From Ricinus communis (taxonomy: Eukaryota; Streptophyta; Magnoliopsida; Malpighiales; Euphorbiaceae), in the NCBI RefSeq assembly GCF_019578655.1, contig NC_063259.1, forward strand, positions 12,552,489 through 12,616,488: DNA of 64,000 nt, given 5' to 3'. The position numbers and the translations under genes were made by a program. Shown here piece after piece: positions 19,431 to 31,299 of the stretch. The notes beneath the pieces were generated by a model. That model worked only from the letters and a program-made list of their open reading frames with translations. It searched no databases and was not told where the DNA came from. Positions within the stretch are counted from its first letter, which is position 1, and each line of letters opens with the position of its first letter.

Positions 19431-21215
19431 ATGTGTCCCTCACACTTCCCCATATACGATTCACAACTCCCAAAGTCGAAAAAAATGACTCAAAAAAGTG
19501 CCAAAGCACTCCAAAATCTTCTAAAAACCCTAACTGGTGATGAATGGATCAAACTTGGGAAATTTCACCTCTCTTCCTTCAAACCCATGCAACATACCAA
19601 GCTTGATTATGAATTTTTTCACTCTGGCGTTAACTTTTGGTGCCTAAAAGACCAGTTTACCGGTTCAATGGGTAGGAGCTATGTCCTATGAGTAAAGAAT
19701 TCTCTACCATTCTTGGAGGTCCCATGGATTCTATTCTTTCGATTGTATTGCCAAGGCTTGATGATCCTTTTCTTGGCAAATTAGTAGGGCTATTCAACAT
19801 GCCTCCCATTGAGGTACTTTTCGATTCTGTTGGTGAATACATTACTCTTATTTTATTGATCTCTTGTTGTGAGAAGAAAGAAAGAGAAACACCTACTTGG
19901 ATTAGGATACTGATGTAATGACCCGGAACCAGATCACATGAGATATTGTCCGCTTTGGCTCCCCACTGGCCTCACAATTTTGTCCCTTTGACAGGTTCGA
20001 GAACTTCCCGAGAGGTCCCCTATCCTGGAATTTCTCTGAAGCAAGCATATTCAACTTTGGAGTTCCTACAACTCCATAGCCAAACAACCAAAAGGCACCT
20101 CATGTGATTAGTTTCAACCCTTTACATATATGTTATCAACCATTCCCCACCCCATTTTGATATGCAATTTGATTTATTTATATACCCCCTTACCTTAGAG
20201 TGCTGCCATCTTAGAAGCCTGCCAGAAGCCGCTCCATGTCCAGACATCCTACACTTCCCGCCCTCGTCGGACTGCTTCTTTAGGTCAGGCTGTCACAACT
20301 AGGCTTTTGCATTTATGCCCAATTCCTGTTGATTTCTCCTCAAGGAGGGGGAGATATCAGAATTACTGGCATCATTAATCAGATAAACCATGGAGCATAT
20401 TCAGTTCCAGTCATCTTAGCTAAAACGATCATCGGGTTAGACATGTACAAAACCCATAAACGGTTTGCTGCAGCCTTATTCTCTTGCAGGTATGTAGCCA
20501 AATCTCTTTTCTCTTTTATTACTTTTGCCTTATTTTTTTGCCTAAGCCACCCTTTCAAGTTTTCAACTTAGCAGACTTTAATTTTGTCTAAGCTGCCCTT
20601 TCAGGGTTTTCAACTTAGCTCTCTCTTTTTCTTTCTTTCTTTTCTTTTCTTTCGATTCTTTTTACAGATTTAGTTGTGAGAGAAGCTTTATATATTGACT
20701 ATCCTACAGAATATTGACACGTATGAGCTGAAGCATATGCAAGTTCGATCAGTTGCTATCCTTCAGAACCATGATGGCTAGATTTCTTGGATGAAGGACA
20801 TTCCAGACATACTTATCCGTTAGACTTACCCCTAGTTGAGAATCAAGCATGTCATACTCAGGGTGTATGGCAATTGTGTGCCTTTATTTAGACTGCGGGC
20901 ATCCACCTTCTACACACCTGCAAGAATTTTCCATCAATACAGGCGAAAGCAACAGATTCTTGAATCCTTTTATGAGTTTGAAGGCTTTCTACTGAGACAG
21001 GATTTCTTGGATAAGATGTAGAGACTTTGGCCCATCCAGATATAGAGCGCAACCTTGATTTCAAGGATGATATGACCACAGATGACAACTTGAAACCTTG
21101 GGTCGAGCATCCGATTACCACTTCTCCTAGATTTGCAAGGTTCAAGAGAACTCAAGAGCTAGCTACTGATTCTAGGAATGCAGATGCAAATGCAAAGAGG
21201 ATAAGAAGATGAAAA
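19431..21215 (+). pseudogene. DUF7745-like plant transposon-associated frame, antisense in the Tat element
   Basis: The segments lie in order on the plus strand but in different frames. They are 19,484-19,691 (LQNLLKTLTGDEWIKLGKF, FWCLKDQFTGS), 19,688-19,918 (EFSTILGGPMDSI, FLGKLVGLFNMPP, VGEYITLILLI), 20,329-20,495 (GGGDIRI, VPVILAKTIIGLDMY) and 20,836-21,021 (YGNCVPLFRLRASTFYTPAR, FHQYRRKQQI). Pyrimidine-rich stretches ending in CAG (for example at about 20,667) suggest introns. The pattern fits the plant-specific DUF7745 family found with retrotransposons. Assignment rests on recalled family features, not on a search. Frameshifts and stops make it non-functional. Confidence 0.55.
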
Positions 21216-21535
21216 TATGCTTCTTTTTAGATCTCATTTATTTTCCTTAGGACTTTAGCTTAGTTATTCTTTCAGCCAGTGCGTAGAGTAATAAATAGAC
21301 ATATGTATGTTTGATAAAAATTCTAAATAATTTATTCATTTAGTAAAGGCCCAGATGGGTACATTTTGACTTCTCATGATACAACTCTTGTCATCAGCTA
21401 GTCTTTTAATATTTTCTAGTTGATTATTTTCTGTCATTGCCCTGACTTTTGCCTAACCAGCATTTTTCAGGTTTTCTAATCAATATGCTATTTTTTCTAT
21501 TATTATATTTTTATACATAGTATTTCTTGAGACGA
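21216..21535 (-). repeat. Conserved spacer downstream of the Tat integrase
   Basis: This AT-rich segment aligns with 62,880-63,200 (shared landmarks AGATCTCAT, ATACTACTCTTGTTATCAAC-like and GCCTGACTAGCC-like stretches). It separates the convergent ends of the integrase (minus) and the DUF7745 frame (plus). It is probably part of the Tat 3' internal region. Confidence 0.55.
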
Positions 21536-22100
21536 TCTAGGTTAATTGGCTCAGAGAATTCGTTTCCTTTCAAGTTAGCAGCACCCTTAGGCATAATTAT
21601 CTTTACCAAGTAAAGGCCTTCCCAATAGGCCTGAATTCCCCTCCTGGGTCAAACACGGTAGGTCTTATATGTTTCAACACCAAGTTACCGACTTTGATCT
21701 TTCCTGGCTTTAATTACTTATTCAACGGCCTAGCTATTCGTTTTTAGTACAATTACATGTGATAAAGGGCTTTCATTTTCTTTTCATCAATCAAAGCCAA
21801 TTGTTGGTATCTTTGCTCAACCTACCGGTATTATAGTATCCTAGCCTTTAATACTACTCTTAAAGATTTCAATTCCATCTCAACTGGCAAGATCGATTCA
21901 GTCCCAAAAACCAAACAGTATGGAGTCCATTCTGTCGACATCCGCTCAGTTGTTCAATATCCCTAAAGTGCAAAAGGAATCAAAACAACCAATCTTTATG
22001 ATTCCACACCATCTTTGAGAGTATTTTTTTTAAGTTCTTGTTGGTTGCTACCACTGGTCCATTCGCGCGAGGTCTGTATTGAGAAGACTTATGATGTTTG
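21536..22100 (-). pseudogene. Tat integrase C-terminal part (separated by a nested insertion)
   Basis: On the minus strand, starting at 22,100, the frame reads KHHKSSQYRPRANGPVV, then VATNKNLKKILSKMVWNHKDW, then in other phases a TPYCLVFGTESILPVEME block and a C-terminal KVGNLVLKHIRP/DPGGEF segment. These are the distal core and C-terminal DNA-binding domain of a Tat/Ogre integrase. The upstream half is at 27,616-28,340; between them lies the 5.5-kb copia-type insertion. Confidence 0.82.
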
Positions 22101-23168
22101 TGTTGGGAATTGAAATTAAGATATAAGAAAAGGCGCAACAAAAGTAATTTAAAATTTTTCTTAATTCCCACCAAGGATCTCATTGATTTAGATAGTCATA
22201 ACACACAAAAACAAGCAAAAGATGGAGAAGGCTTACAAAGGGTGTGTGTGCCGCCTATTCCAAGGAGTGCTTCTTGCTTTATTGATTCTTGATTCTTCAA
22301 GGATGATTGATGCACTGTAAAGCTACTCAATGACCAGCCTCTAATGGTAATCCATACAAGCTTCAAAGTTAGAATATTCTATGAACAATCCTTCACAAGG
22401 GAGAGAGTGGAGATGATGAGCAGCGAATGCTAGTTCCAAGCTAGGTCGAATCTTAATTAATCTAATTATTTAAGTGTTACTGGCATCATTCTCCTTCACA
22501 CATATGTCTAGCCGCCCATCATACTCCGTATATACATATGTCCATGGGATTTAACCTAGTCTTATTACAAGGAAGGCCTTACTTACTCTTAAAGTTGGGC
22601 CTTAATTGGGCTTGTTTAGACTAAGTTAACTTAATTAATATAGAAGCATAGTTATAGGGCCCTTATAGCTGAATATCATAGCCTAATATGTATTAAACTA
22701 ATTAACTTTTAATTTGGCCCAATGTATATAAGCTTAAGCCCAATCTTAAGCCTCATTTTAATATCAACCTTAAGCCCATTTGTGCGTGACTCGAAAGGTT
22801 CCTAACATGTTGGCAATGAATTATGAATTAAACCCTTTTAATTCAATGTTAATTCTCTAATTAACTTATTTCATATTTCATAGATCAAAATTAGCATATA
22901 GTAATGCATCATGACACCCAAATATGAGGAAGGATTAAGTGCCTTAATCAACCTTTAAAGTGAATAGGCTTACAATATAATTCAATCATTTTATTGTACT
23001 TTTATCCTAATTGATTCATAGAGCATGGATGCAAGTGTCAACTCTATAATTGAATCAATCATATTTATTCTTGATAATTGCATATAACATCTTTAATAAG
23101 ATATATGAAACGCTTTTCATAATCTTCATTCAAACAACCTTGGGCAAGAATTTCCATGTTAAAGCAAA
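22101..23168 (-). repeat. 3' LTR of the nested copia-type element (shorter copy)
   Basis: It begins TGTTGGGAATTG on the plus strand and aligns over about 1 kb with 25,611-26,926. Homology fades after about 23,168. It lacks the 171-bp tandem duplication present in the right copy. Confidence 0.7.
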
Positions 23169-25598
23169 TCAGAATCATATAATCATGAGTATGCAAATCC
23201 AAACTATATAAGATAGTCAAGTAAGACCCATCAATTAAAATAGAGAACATGCTTAAGTAATAGGTAACCTTGGGTATGCCTTACAAATTAGCCTATGAAC
23301 AAAGCTCTTGTTCCTACTTTAATTATGGAAGGAAACTTAATCATGTTCTTAACATGTGTGACTTAACATTAAACGAGGAATTTGTTATTAAGCGGTGATT
23401 AAAGTCTCATACTTTGGCATGAATATACAAATATCGAATATAAGAGTTTCATACTTTGGCATGATCATGCATATATCATACATCACATACATAATATAAG
23501 CTAAACATGCCAAACTACTATGGATGATAATGGACTTTCTAAACCAGTTATCTCGAGCCATCAAAGATAACTAGATGAGCAAAACCTAGGTATTGCCTTC
23601 ATGATCTTCAAGTCTTGAAGCAATATCCTCTTCATCTCCATCTGGTGCCATATCTCTATCCGGATTACAAATAAAATTCTATTTAACTAATCTAAAATTA
23701 TATATAACATTTACATAAGATTTAGAGAAACCTTGAGCTGCATTTAAGAGGAGTTAGATGACAAAAAAAATTTACAATCTAGAAAAATTTAGAGAAAGGC
23801 AAGGAATGCAGTCCTTATTTCGAAAATTCCAAATCAAAGTATTCAACCATTCAACACAACCACATTGGTTTTTATAGTCCATAACCATCCATCATATACC
23901 AAATATAATCATATTATATAAAACATATAAAAGAATCAAGATAGCATAATTCAAGTTATTTGATCATTGCATGCAATTATGATTAAATGGGGCATGAAAA
24001 ATTAAAATAATTAAATCATATTCAAAAATAAAAACTCTCCTTATTTTTAGAGTGTAATTTTTGGGCAAAACATAATTAGGACATCAAGTGAACTTCTGAT
24101 CAAACAAATTTTACTTATCTTAGTCATACTAGGAAACCAAGATTTAATCTTAGTTGAAGAAAGTTATAGAGAATTAAAATTAATTAAATAGATTTAATTA
24201 ATAACTAATTTTCTTTAAAATATTCTTAATTTTAGTTTATGTCCTTTTAGGACATAAAGTCAATGTTAAGACATAAAGTCAAACTTATGTCTTAGTTAAG
24301 ACAAACAACCTAGTCATACTAGGACACTAAGACATAAGTCCTAGGTTAACAAAAACTAATGAGAAACTTTATTTAATTAAACAAAATTTAAAAATAAAAT
24401 TCCCCTTTAATTCCTTAAAATTTCCTACGTCTAAATTTTAGGACAAAAGTCAAACTCTTGTCTTAATCTAGAGAACTTCCTAGTCCAACTAGGATCCTAA
24501 AATTACATATCCTTATCTTAGAAGATTTATAGTACTTGTATTAATTAAACAACCTTTTAATTAATTTCCTAATCATATTAGGATAAGTAATTATAATCCT
24601 AAGACAACTAAGATATATCTTAAAGGAGTCATATGCCAACTAGGATACTTTATCTAGAAATAACTACAAACAAGGACACTCATTTAACAAGATCTAACAA
24701 GGCTAATTAATCACATTAATTCTAGAATTAATTGAATTCATCAGATTCATCATCAAAAAAATTAAAATTTTTATCAAACAATTCAAGATAATCAAGATTC
24801 ACATAGCAATCATTAAGAAATAGGGCAACTATGCAAGAAACATGATCAAGATTCAAATCAACCTTCAAGATTGCTTCAAGAACTCATTTTATGCATGATC
24901 TAGATAATGATGTTCTTCCTCAAAAGCCTTACCATTAGATCAAGAACCACACATGTGCTGAATTCTAATAAGCAATTCATACTATGCATATAACTCATCA
25001 AATCAACACTTGATTTGTATGTTGTGTGTATATACGGTGTTCCTGAAAATCAAACCTTAAATTTCTAGAAATCTAAAGGTTCATTATTCATCTTCCAAAT
25101 CATATTCATTGTTATCCAAAATCAAATCAAATCAAAACCCATATAGACATGCACATGCTAAACCCTTAGGATGTGCAGTATGTGCATAGTTTTACTTTGA
25201 TCATCAAGAATTCAATTCCAAATTGTTTTGAACGAATTTTGAACATATAATATTCAAAAAGAGTTATTATAACAATTACTCACGCAATTATTTTGATTAA
25301 TTTGCCAATCCAAATTTGATTAGAAATTGGGTGTTGTTGAACACATCAAAAGCTGTTTATGCAGATGGCATAGATTTCGAAAGCCCAAATCCTAATCAAA
25401 CGAGATCCGAAAATTCTAAAAGTCTCCAAATTATAATTTCTATCCCTTGGAGTTCATATGCAACAAGAATCACCTAAACATTCAAAGTATAGCTATGGCA
25501 ACCAATGATAACTCTAAAATAGTCCAGAAATTCCAAATTTTCATGCTTTTGATTAATTAACAATTGTGCAACCATTATGATGAAATTAATGAATGGAG
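23169..25598 (-). other. Internal region of the nested copia-type element, no coding capacity
   Basis: About 2.4 kb of very AT-rich sequence without an ORF above chance. From 24,120 to 24,660 it contains repeated short palindromes of the form CCTAGTCATACTAGGA and relatives. Such non-coding internals are typical of large retrotransposon derivatives that rely on a partner's proteins. Confidence 0.55.
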
Positions 25599-25610
25599 GC
25601 TCTGATACCA
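25599..25610 (-). other. tRNA-Met primer-binding site of the nested copia-type element
   Basis: TGGTATCAGAGC on the minus strand starts directly at the LTR end (...CCCAATTA). It fixes the element's orientation and shows the right-hand LTR is the 5' LTR. Confidence 0.85.
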
Positions 25611-27610
25611 TAATTGGGAATTATAATTAGAACATATGAAAAAGCGCAACGAAAGTAATTTAAAATTTTTCTTATTCACATTAATGATCTTATTGATTTA
25701 AATAGTCATAACACACAAAAATAAGCAAAAGATGGAGAAGGCTTACAAAGAGTGTGTGCCACTTATTCCAAAGAGTGCTTCTTACTTTGTTGATTGTTGA
25801 TTCTTTAAGGATGGTTAATGCACTTTAAAGCTACTCAAATGACCAGCCTCTAATGGTAATCCAAATAAGCTTCAAAGTCGGAATCTCCTACGGACAATCT
25901 TTCACAAGAGAGAGAGTGAAGATGATGAGGAGTGAATGCTAGTTCTAAGCTAGGTTGAATCTTAATTAATCTAATTAATTAAGTATTGATGTTATCATTC
26001 TCCCTCACATATACATCTAGTCGCCCATGATACTCCATATATTTATACATGGGATTTAACTTAGTCTTATAACAAGAGGCATTATTCTCCTTCATACATA
26101 CATCTAACCGCGCATCATACTCCATATATATATACATGGGATTTAGCCTAGTCTTATAACAAGCAAGACCTAACTTCACATATACATCTAGTCGCCCATG
26201 ATACTCCATATATTTATACATGGGATTTAACTTAGTCTTATAACAAGAGGCATTATTCTCCTTCATACATACATCTAACCGCGCATCATACTCCATATAT
26301 ATATACATGGGATTTAGCCTAGTCTTATAACAAGCAAGACCTAACTTGCTCTTAAATTGGGCCTTAAATGGGCTTGTTTAGACTAAAGTTAACTTAATTA
26401 ATGTATAAGCATAGTTATAGGGCCCTTATAGCCTAATATTATAACCCAATATGTATTAAACTAATTAACTCTTAATTAGGCCCAATATATATAAGCTTAA
26501 GCCCAATTTTAAGCCTCATTTTAATATCAACTTTAAGCCTATTTTTGTGATTCAAAAGGTTCCTGACATGTTGGCAATGAATTATGAATCATGAATTAAA
26601 TCCTTTTAATTTAATGTTAATTCTCTAATTAACTTAATTCATATTTCATAGATCAAGATTGGCTTCTAGCAATGTATTATGGCACTTAAATGTGAGGAAA
26701 GATTAAAGTGCTTTAATCAACCTTTATAGTGAACAATATTATAATGTAATTCAATCCTTTCATTGTACTTTTATCCTAATTGATGATGTAAGTGTCAACT
26801 CTACAATTGAATCAATCATATTTGTTCTTGATAATTGCGTATGACATCTTGAATAAGATCTATGAAACACTTTTCATAATCTTCATTCAAACAACCTTGG
26901 CCAAGGATTTCCATGTTAAAGCATATCAAGGATCATTAGGATAAGGTCCCATGACATATTACCTTGGGCAATTCCTTATGGATAACTTATTATCTTCATA
27001 TGACTTTTACTATATCTAATGACTATCCCTTGAAAGCTCCATGGATAGGAGAACATAAGACAGTATCAAAGTATAGTAATCCTTATAAAAGATAAAATAC
27101 TATTATCTGAAGTCTAAGGATCACGTCTTACAAGATTGTCACAAAAGTATTGTCAATAAACACTTGGGGTAAATTCCATACGAACTACTCAACAGGGTCG
27201 TGTTCAATGAACTTGTTCTTGTAACAAGCACCCATATGCTTATCTCAGAATCCCTATTCTTCAACCTTGTGAGACATATTGCTTACTTCACAAGTAAGTG
27301 ATAAACACATTACTAGTCTCGAGCGTTTGATCAATATCTAATTCTTGATAAAAAATGAATTATGAACAAATTTTAGGAATGTATGTAATGAGAACCTCAT
27401 CATTATAAACTTGCTTTATAATTTCTCTTACATTTTTGTTTACATTCCATGGTGTTCATCTCTAAGTTTGAATTATTCCTTAATAATACCCGACTATTCA
27501 TACCATTAGAGTCAAACAATGCCTTTAATATAATTATATGCCATCAATTATGATGTATACATTAACACAGTTCATCTAACAACTCTTTATCTTTAGAGCA
27601 TACTCTAATA
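25611..27610 (-). repeat. 5' LTR of the nested copia-type element (2.0 kb)
   Basis: This LTR runs from the primer site to the flank GTTCG. Its outer 210 bases match 2,498-2,705, another junction of the same LTR, here joined to integrase codons of a different element. The terminal dinucleotide on the minus strand is TA instead of TG, a likely mutation. It contains a 171-bp tandem duplication at 26,005-26,345. Confidence 0.72.
26005..26345. repeat. 171-bp tandem duplication in the copia-type LTR
   Basis: TCACATATACATCTAGTCGC starts at 26,005 and again at 26,176; the two 171-bp copies are nearly identical. Each copy itself holds two related halves (CATCTAGTCGCCCATGATAC and CATCTAACCGCGCATCATAC). 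The other LTR has only one half-unit at 22,500. Confidence 0.88.
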
Positions 27611-27615
27611 GTTCG

Positions 27616-28340
27616 ATCTTGTATTCTGCTAACAAGTCTGCTGTTTCACCCATGAATTGCACGTTGTTATCTATCACAACATGATGCGAGACCCCATACT
27701 TGCATATCAGGTTCCTCTCTATAAACCTAGCCATCTGTCTTGCCCCCACTGTAGTGAACGATTCAGCCTCAACCCACTTAGAGAAATAATTGATTGCCAC
27801 CACCATGTACCTATAACCATTCAAAGAAGGCTTTATCTCTTTGATGACATTGATTTCCTAAGTTGCAAAAGGCCATGGAAATGTCAAATTACGAAGTTCA
27901 ATCGGAGGTATGTGACTCAAATCATTGTAGAGCTCGTACTCATGACATTTCCTTACTAAAGTTATACAGTCCTTCTTCATTATTAACCAGTAATAACCTT
28001 AATGCATACCCTTCTATTTAACATTATGCCATTTGTATGAGGCCCATATACACCTTTATGCATCTCCTCCATTATAACCTGCATTTCCGCTTTGGTAACA
28101 CACTAAAGCTGGACACCCGAAGTCATCCTTTTGTACAATACTCCTTCATGACTGAGGTAGTTCTTGGCTTGAGAATCCGCAACGCATATCTTCCTTCGTA
28201 GTTCCTTTCTCAGGATTTATCCTATCTACTATAAACCTTTTCAGATCGTAAAACCAAGGCTTCTCTTGTGGCCCCATATGTACTTGCATTATCCTATTTT
28301 CCTGATAACAAGGTGCTCCTGACTTCATGATCACTAATGG
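27616..28340 (-). pseudogene. Tat integrase N-terminal and core part
   Basis: The clearest frame (27,824-27,576) reads YRYMVVAINYFSKWVEAESF with the first catalytic Asp position, then ARFIERNLICKYGVSHHVVI and DNNVQFMGE, ending at LAEYKIE before the insertion. Upstream (28,334-27,830) the zinc-binding and connecting part is decayed over several frames (YYWLIMKKDC, VRKCHEYELY, LSHIPPIELRN). Integrase inserts the DNA copy into the host genome. This copy is dead. Confidence 0.85.
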
Positions 28341-28399
28341 CCTTATTACAAGTTTAAAGGGTTATCCTACATCAACAATAAGGTGGCCAGTGGATTTTC

Positions 28400-29227
28400 C
28401 ATCTAGTCCTCATCCCATGGCAAGTGTATGAAGGAACACTTAGAGAAGTTGTAAACCAAAGTCTTGAGGTAATTGACATATTCAACCTTTATTCTTTCAC
28501 ATCCCATTCCTCGATGGCTTGTTGAATTACTAGCATGGAGTCTCCGTAGACCATCAACTGCTTTACTCCTGCTACCACGATCGCTTCTAATCCAAATAAA
28601 CATGTTTCATAACTCCACCATGTTATTTGTCACTTTAAACTCTAATCTTTTGGCCATTGGCATCATTTCTCCCTTTAGCATGATTACAACTACTCCTAAC
28701 CCTAGACCTTTTATGTTTATAGCTCTGATGAAGTACATCTTCCATTCCCAAATATTGATTGCCCCTAGATTTTCATTAGAAAACTCTAAATCCCAAGGGT
28801 CTTCTCCCTCGATTACATTGTGAGCTAAGAATTCCGCTACAGCCCTACCCTTGACTACCTTCTTGGTGACGTACTCGATGTCGAACTCTATTAGAAGCAC
28901 TAACCATCTAGCCATTTTTCTTGTAAGAGACGGAGTTTCAAACAGATACTTTAGTAGGTCTATTTTTGAAATTGCTTGAACTCTATAAGACTGGAAGTAG
29001 TGTCTCAATTTTCTTGTAGCCTATATCATGGCCAAACACATTTTCTTCATGAGGTTATACTTTAACTTATAAGGCAACAAATTTTTACTAAGAAAATATA
29101 CCACATGCTCCATGTCATTAGGCCCACAATATGCTACCATTGCCCCTATGGCTTCCTCTTCCAAGGCCAAGTGCAAAATTATTGATTTTCCATCTTTCGG
29201 CGGCTTCAGTATTGGTGGCTTCATCAA
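28400..29227 (-). pseudogene. Tat RNase H and second (archaeal-type) RNase H
   Basis: The frame 29,227-29,021 covers the RT-RNase H junction (MKPPILKPPKDGKSIILHLA, MEHVVYFLSKNL). The frame 29,008-28,607 continues with LRHYFQSYRVQAISKIDLLK, ARWLVLLIEFDIEYVTKK and VKGRAVAEFLA, then a second RNase H beginning around INIKGLGLGVVVIMLKGE and TNNMVEL, with its tail in 28,603-28,403. A second RNase H between the first one and integrase is diagnostic of the Tat/Ogre lineage. Confidence 0.87.
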
Positions 29228-29269
29228 ATACTCTTTAATCTTGTCGAAGGCTTTCTGACAATGCTCATC

Positions 29270-30070
29270 TCACACAACGGGTTGGTGTTTCCTCAAAAGC
29301 TTGAATATAGGATCATAAACCGTTATGAGCTTGAAAATAAACCTGCTAATGTATTGCAGACGTCCTAGAAATACTTCTTTCTCTGTCTTTAGTGCTAGCA
29401 TCTCTTGAATAGCCTTTACCTTGTCCGGATCAATCTTTATTTCCCGTTGACTCACTATGTGCCCTAGTAGCTTCCCTAATGTTACTCCGAATACACTCTT
29501 CTTTAAATTAAGCCTCAAGTTATACTTTTCACTCGTCCTAAGAACTTATCAAGTGCCTGGAAATGCCCTTCCTTTATTTCAGACTTTACCATCATATCAT
29601 CTACATACACTTCCACTTTCTTATGCATCATATCATGAAACAAGGTAGTGGTTGCTCTATGATAAGTGTTTCTGCAGTCTTTAGTCCAAAACGCATAACT
29701 TTATAGCAGTATGTACCCTACTTGTGATGAATGACGTCTTCAGCTTGTCCACTACCGCCATCATGATCTTGTTGTACTCGAAAGACTTATCGGTAAAAGA
29801 GTACATTGCACTTGAAGCGACACTATCAACTATCATATTTATATAAGGAAGGGGAAAATCATCCTTAGGGCATGCCTTGTTAAAAGCCTAATAATCCACA
29901 CACATTCTTACTTTTCCATCTTTCTTGGGGACTAGGATGATATTTGCCAACCATTCAAGATAATGAATTACATCAAGGAAATTTTCCTTCACTTGCATAA
30001 TGACTTCTTCCCGAATCTTCTCTGCCATTCCGGTCTTAATATTCTTATTTTCTGCTTAATCGACTTGATG
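29270..30070 (-). pseudogene. Tat reverse transcriptase
   Basis: On the minus strand the RT reads IHYLEWLANIILVPKKDGKV, RMCVDY, a PKDDFPLPYINMIVD block and the active site VYVDDMMVKS (YVDD at 29,597-29,608). The better frame is 29,518-29,270 with LRLNLKKSVFGVTLGKLLGH and GRLQYISRFI. Stops and frameshifts occur in the palm (about 29,680-29,750). The PKDDFPLP wording is typical of Tat elements. Confidence 0.88.
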
Positions 30071-30124
30071 TGTGAATAGTTTGGAATATGGTGCTTCATT
30101 ATTTTCCTGTCTAACCTTGGCATA

Positions 30125-30830
30125 TCATTGTAAGACCAAGCAAATACTTCTTTTTTTTTCTATTATTTTTTCTAATTCTCTCCTCTCCTCAAGAGTTAGA
30201 TCATGAGCTATCAAAATATTCCTTAAATTTGCATTTGTGCCTAAATTAAATAAATCATTTTGAATGGAATTAATGTCAAACATGCACATATCATGATTAT
30301 CAAAATACACACTACCATCAGGAAAAACTTCACACAAGTGAGCAAAATCAGAGTTTATATCATTAATCTTAGAAATAATAGAAACATCATCCTCATAAAG
30401 ATCGAACGTTATTACATCGTAGAGAACAACAACTTGGAATCTAGTAGGGGCCTCCAACTCCTTGACAGCTTCTTGAATGACCGAGACAACCTTAACACCT
30501 TCAGCGTTGATAATTATTATTTCACCGTCATTAGGGAACTTGACCTTTTGGTGCACGGTGGAAGGGACTCATCCCAAGGCATGAAACTATGGTCTATCCA
30601 ATAACAAAGCAAAGGTTATTGAGATATCCAAGACAGTGAACTCCACTAAGGATTCAATGGGACCCATTTTTACCAATGCTAAAAACTTTCATTCCACGTC
30701 TCTCTTTATTTCGTCATAGGCTCTTATAACCATATCCGATGGTTTCAGGTCTTTCACAATCATCCCCAACTTAAGGAGTAGGCGGGAGGGAAACACATTG
30801 ATGGCTGACCCATCATCCACCATTACACAT
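30125..30830 (-). pseudogene. Tat protease and protease-RT linker
   Basis: At 30,823 the minus strand reads VDDGSAINVFPSRLLLKLG, the Tat protease active-site region with DDGS in place of the usual D[ST]GA, and ends near 30,595 with a LLLDRP-type segment. The 143-codon frame 30,556-30,125 starts HQKVKFPNDGEIIIINAEG and continues as the acidic linker (YFDNHDMCMFDINSIQNDLF, LTLEERRELEKI). A shortened relative of this linker is at 63,437-63,694. Confidence 0.8.
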
Positions 30831-31299
30831 TAGCTTCTTTTCTCTTTCACTTCTACTGCTATATAAAGAGTCTTGTTGTGGTCTCTTCCTTCAAGTGGTA
30901 AGTCTTCATCTAAGAAAGTAATTATCCCGATAGTTTTGTTAGTTATCGTTTTGATCATCTCTTCAAGAGTAGCAGCTATGCTAATACTTATACCAAATAA
31001 GGCCTAGATTATAGCCTTTCTATGATCCGATAAGTGCATCAGCAGCTCCCAAATGTCTGTCGTCTTCTATCTTTCTCTAGCTGCTCTAACAACCCTTTAT
31101 CCCCTTCTTCAGGCACTTTCTCAGCTTGCTTTAGCTCTTATATGCTCGTGTCTTCAACTTTACCCACTAGTTCAACTTCTTTGTCAAAGTCACTATCTGT
31201 CCAGATATCCTTTGCCTCAGTGTTGGACTTGATACTCATCCCTAGAGTTGTACTATTTTTCGATGGCCATAACTGACTTCTTACCCTCCTTCCAAACCT

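Larger units (their letters stand above)
22101..27610 (-). mobile_element. Non-coding copia-type LTR element (LARD-like) nested in the Tat integrase
   Basis: Direct repeats at 22,101-23,168 and 25,611-26,926 flank an internal region without ORFs. A tRNA-Met primer site lies at the inner edge of the right repeat, so the element is on the minus strand. Flanks are GTTTG (22,096-22,100) and GTTCG (27,611-27,615), a 5-bp target duplication with one mismatch, and the Tat integrase resumes on both sides. The outer 680 bases of the right LTR (26,927-27,610) have no clear partner in the left repeat, which looks internally deleted or diverged. Confidence 0.75.

Noticed and set aside
25979..26308. 109-codon ORF with internal amino-acid repeats
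   Set aside because: It is the translation of the 171-bp LTR duplication; the other LTR has no such frame.
26005..26345. Possible CRISPR-like or satellite array
   Set aside because: It has only two copies of 171 bp without unique spacers. This is an LTR-internal tandem duplication in plant DNA.
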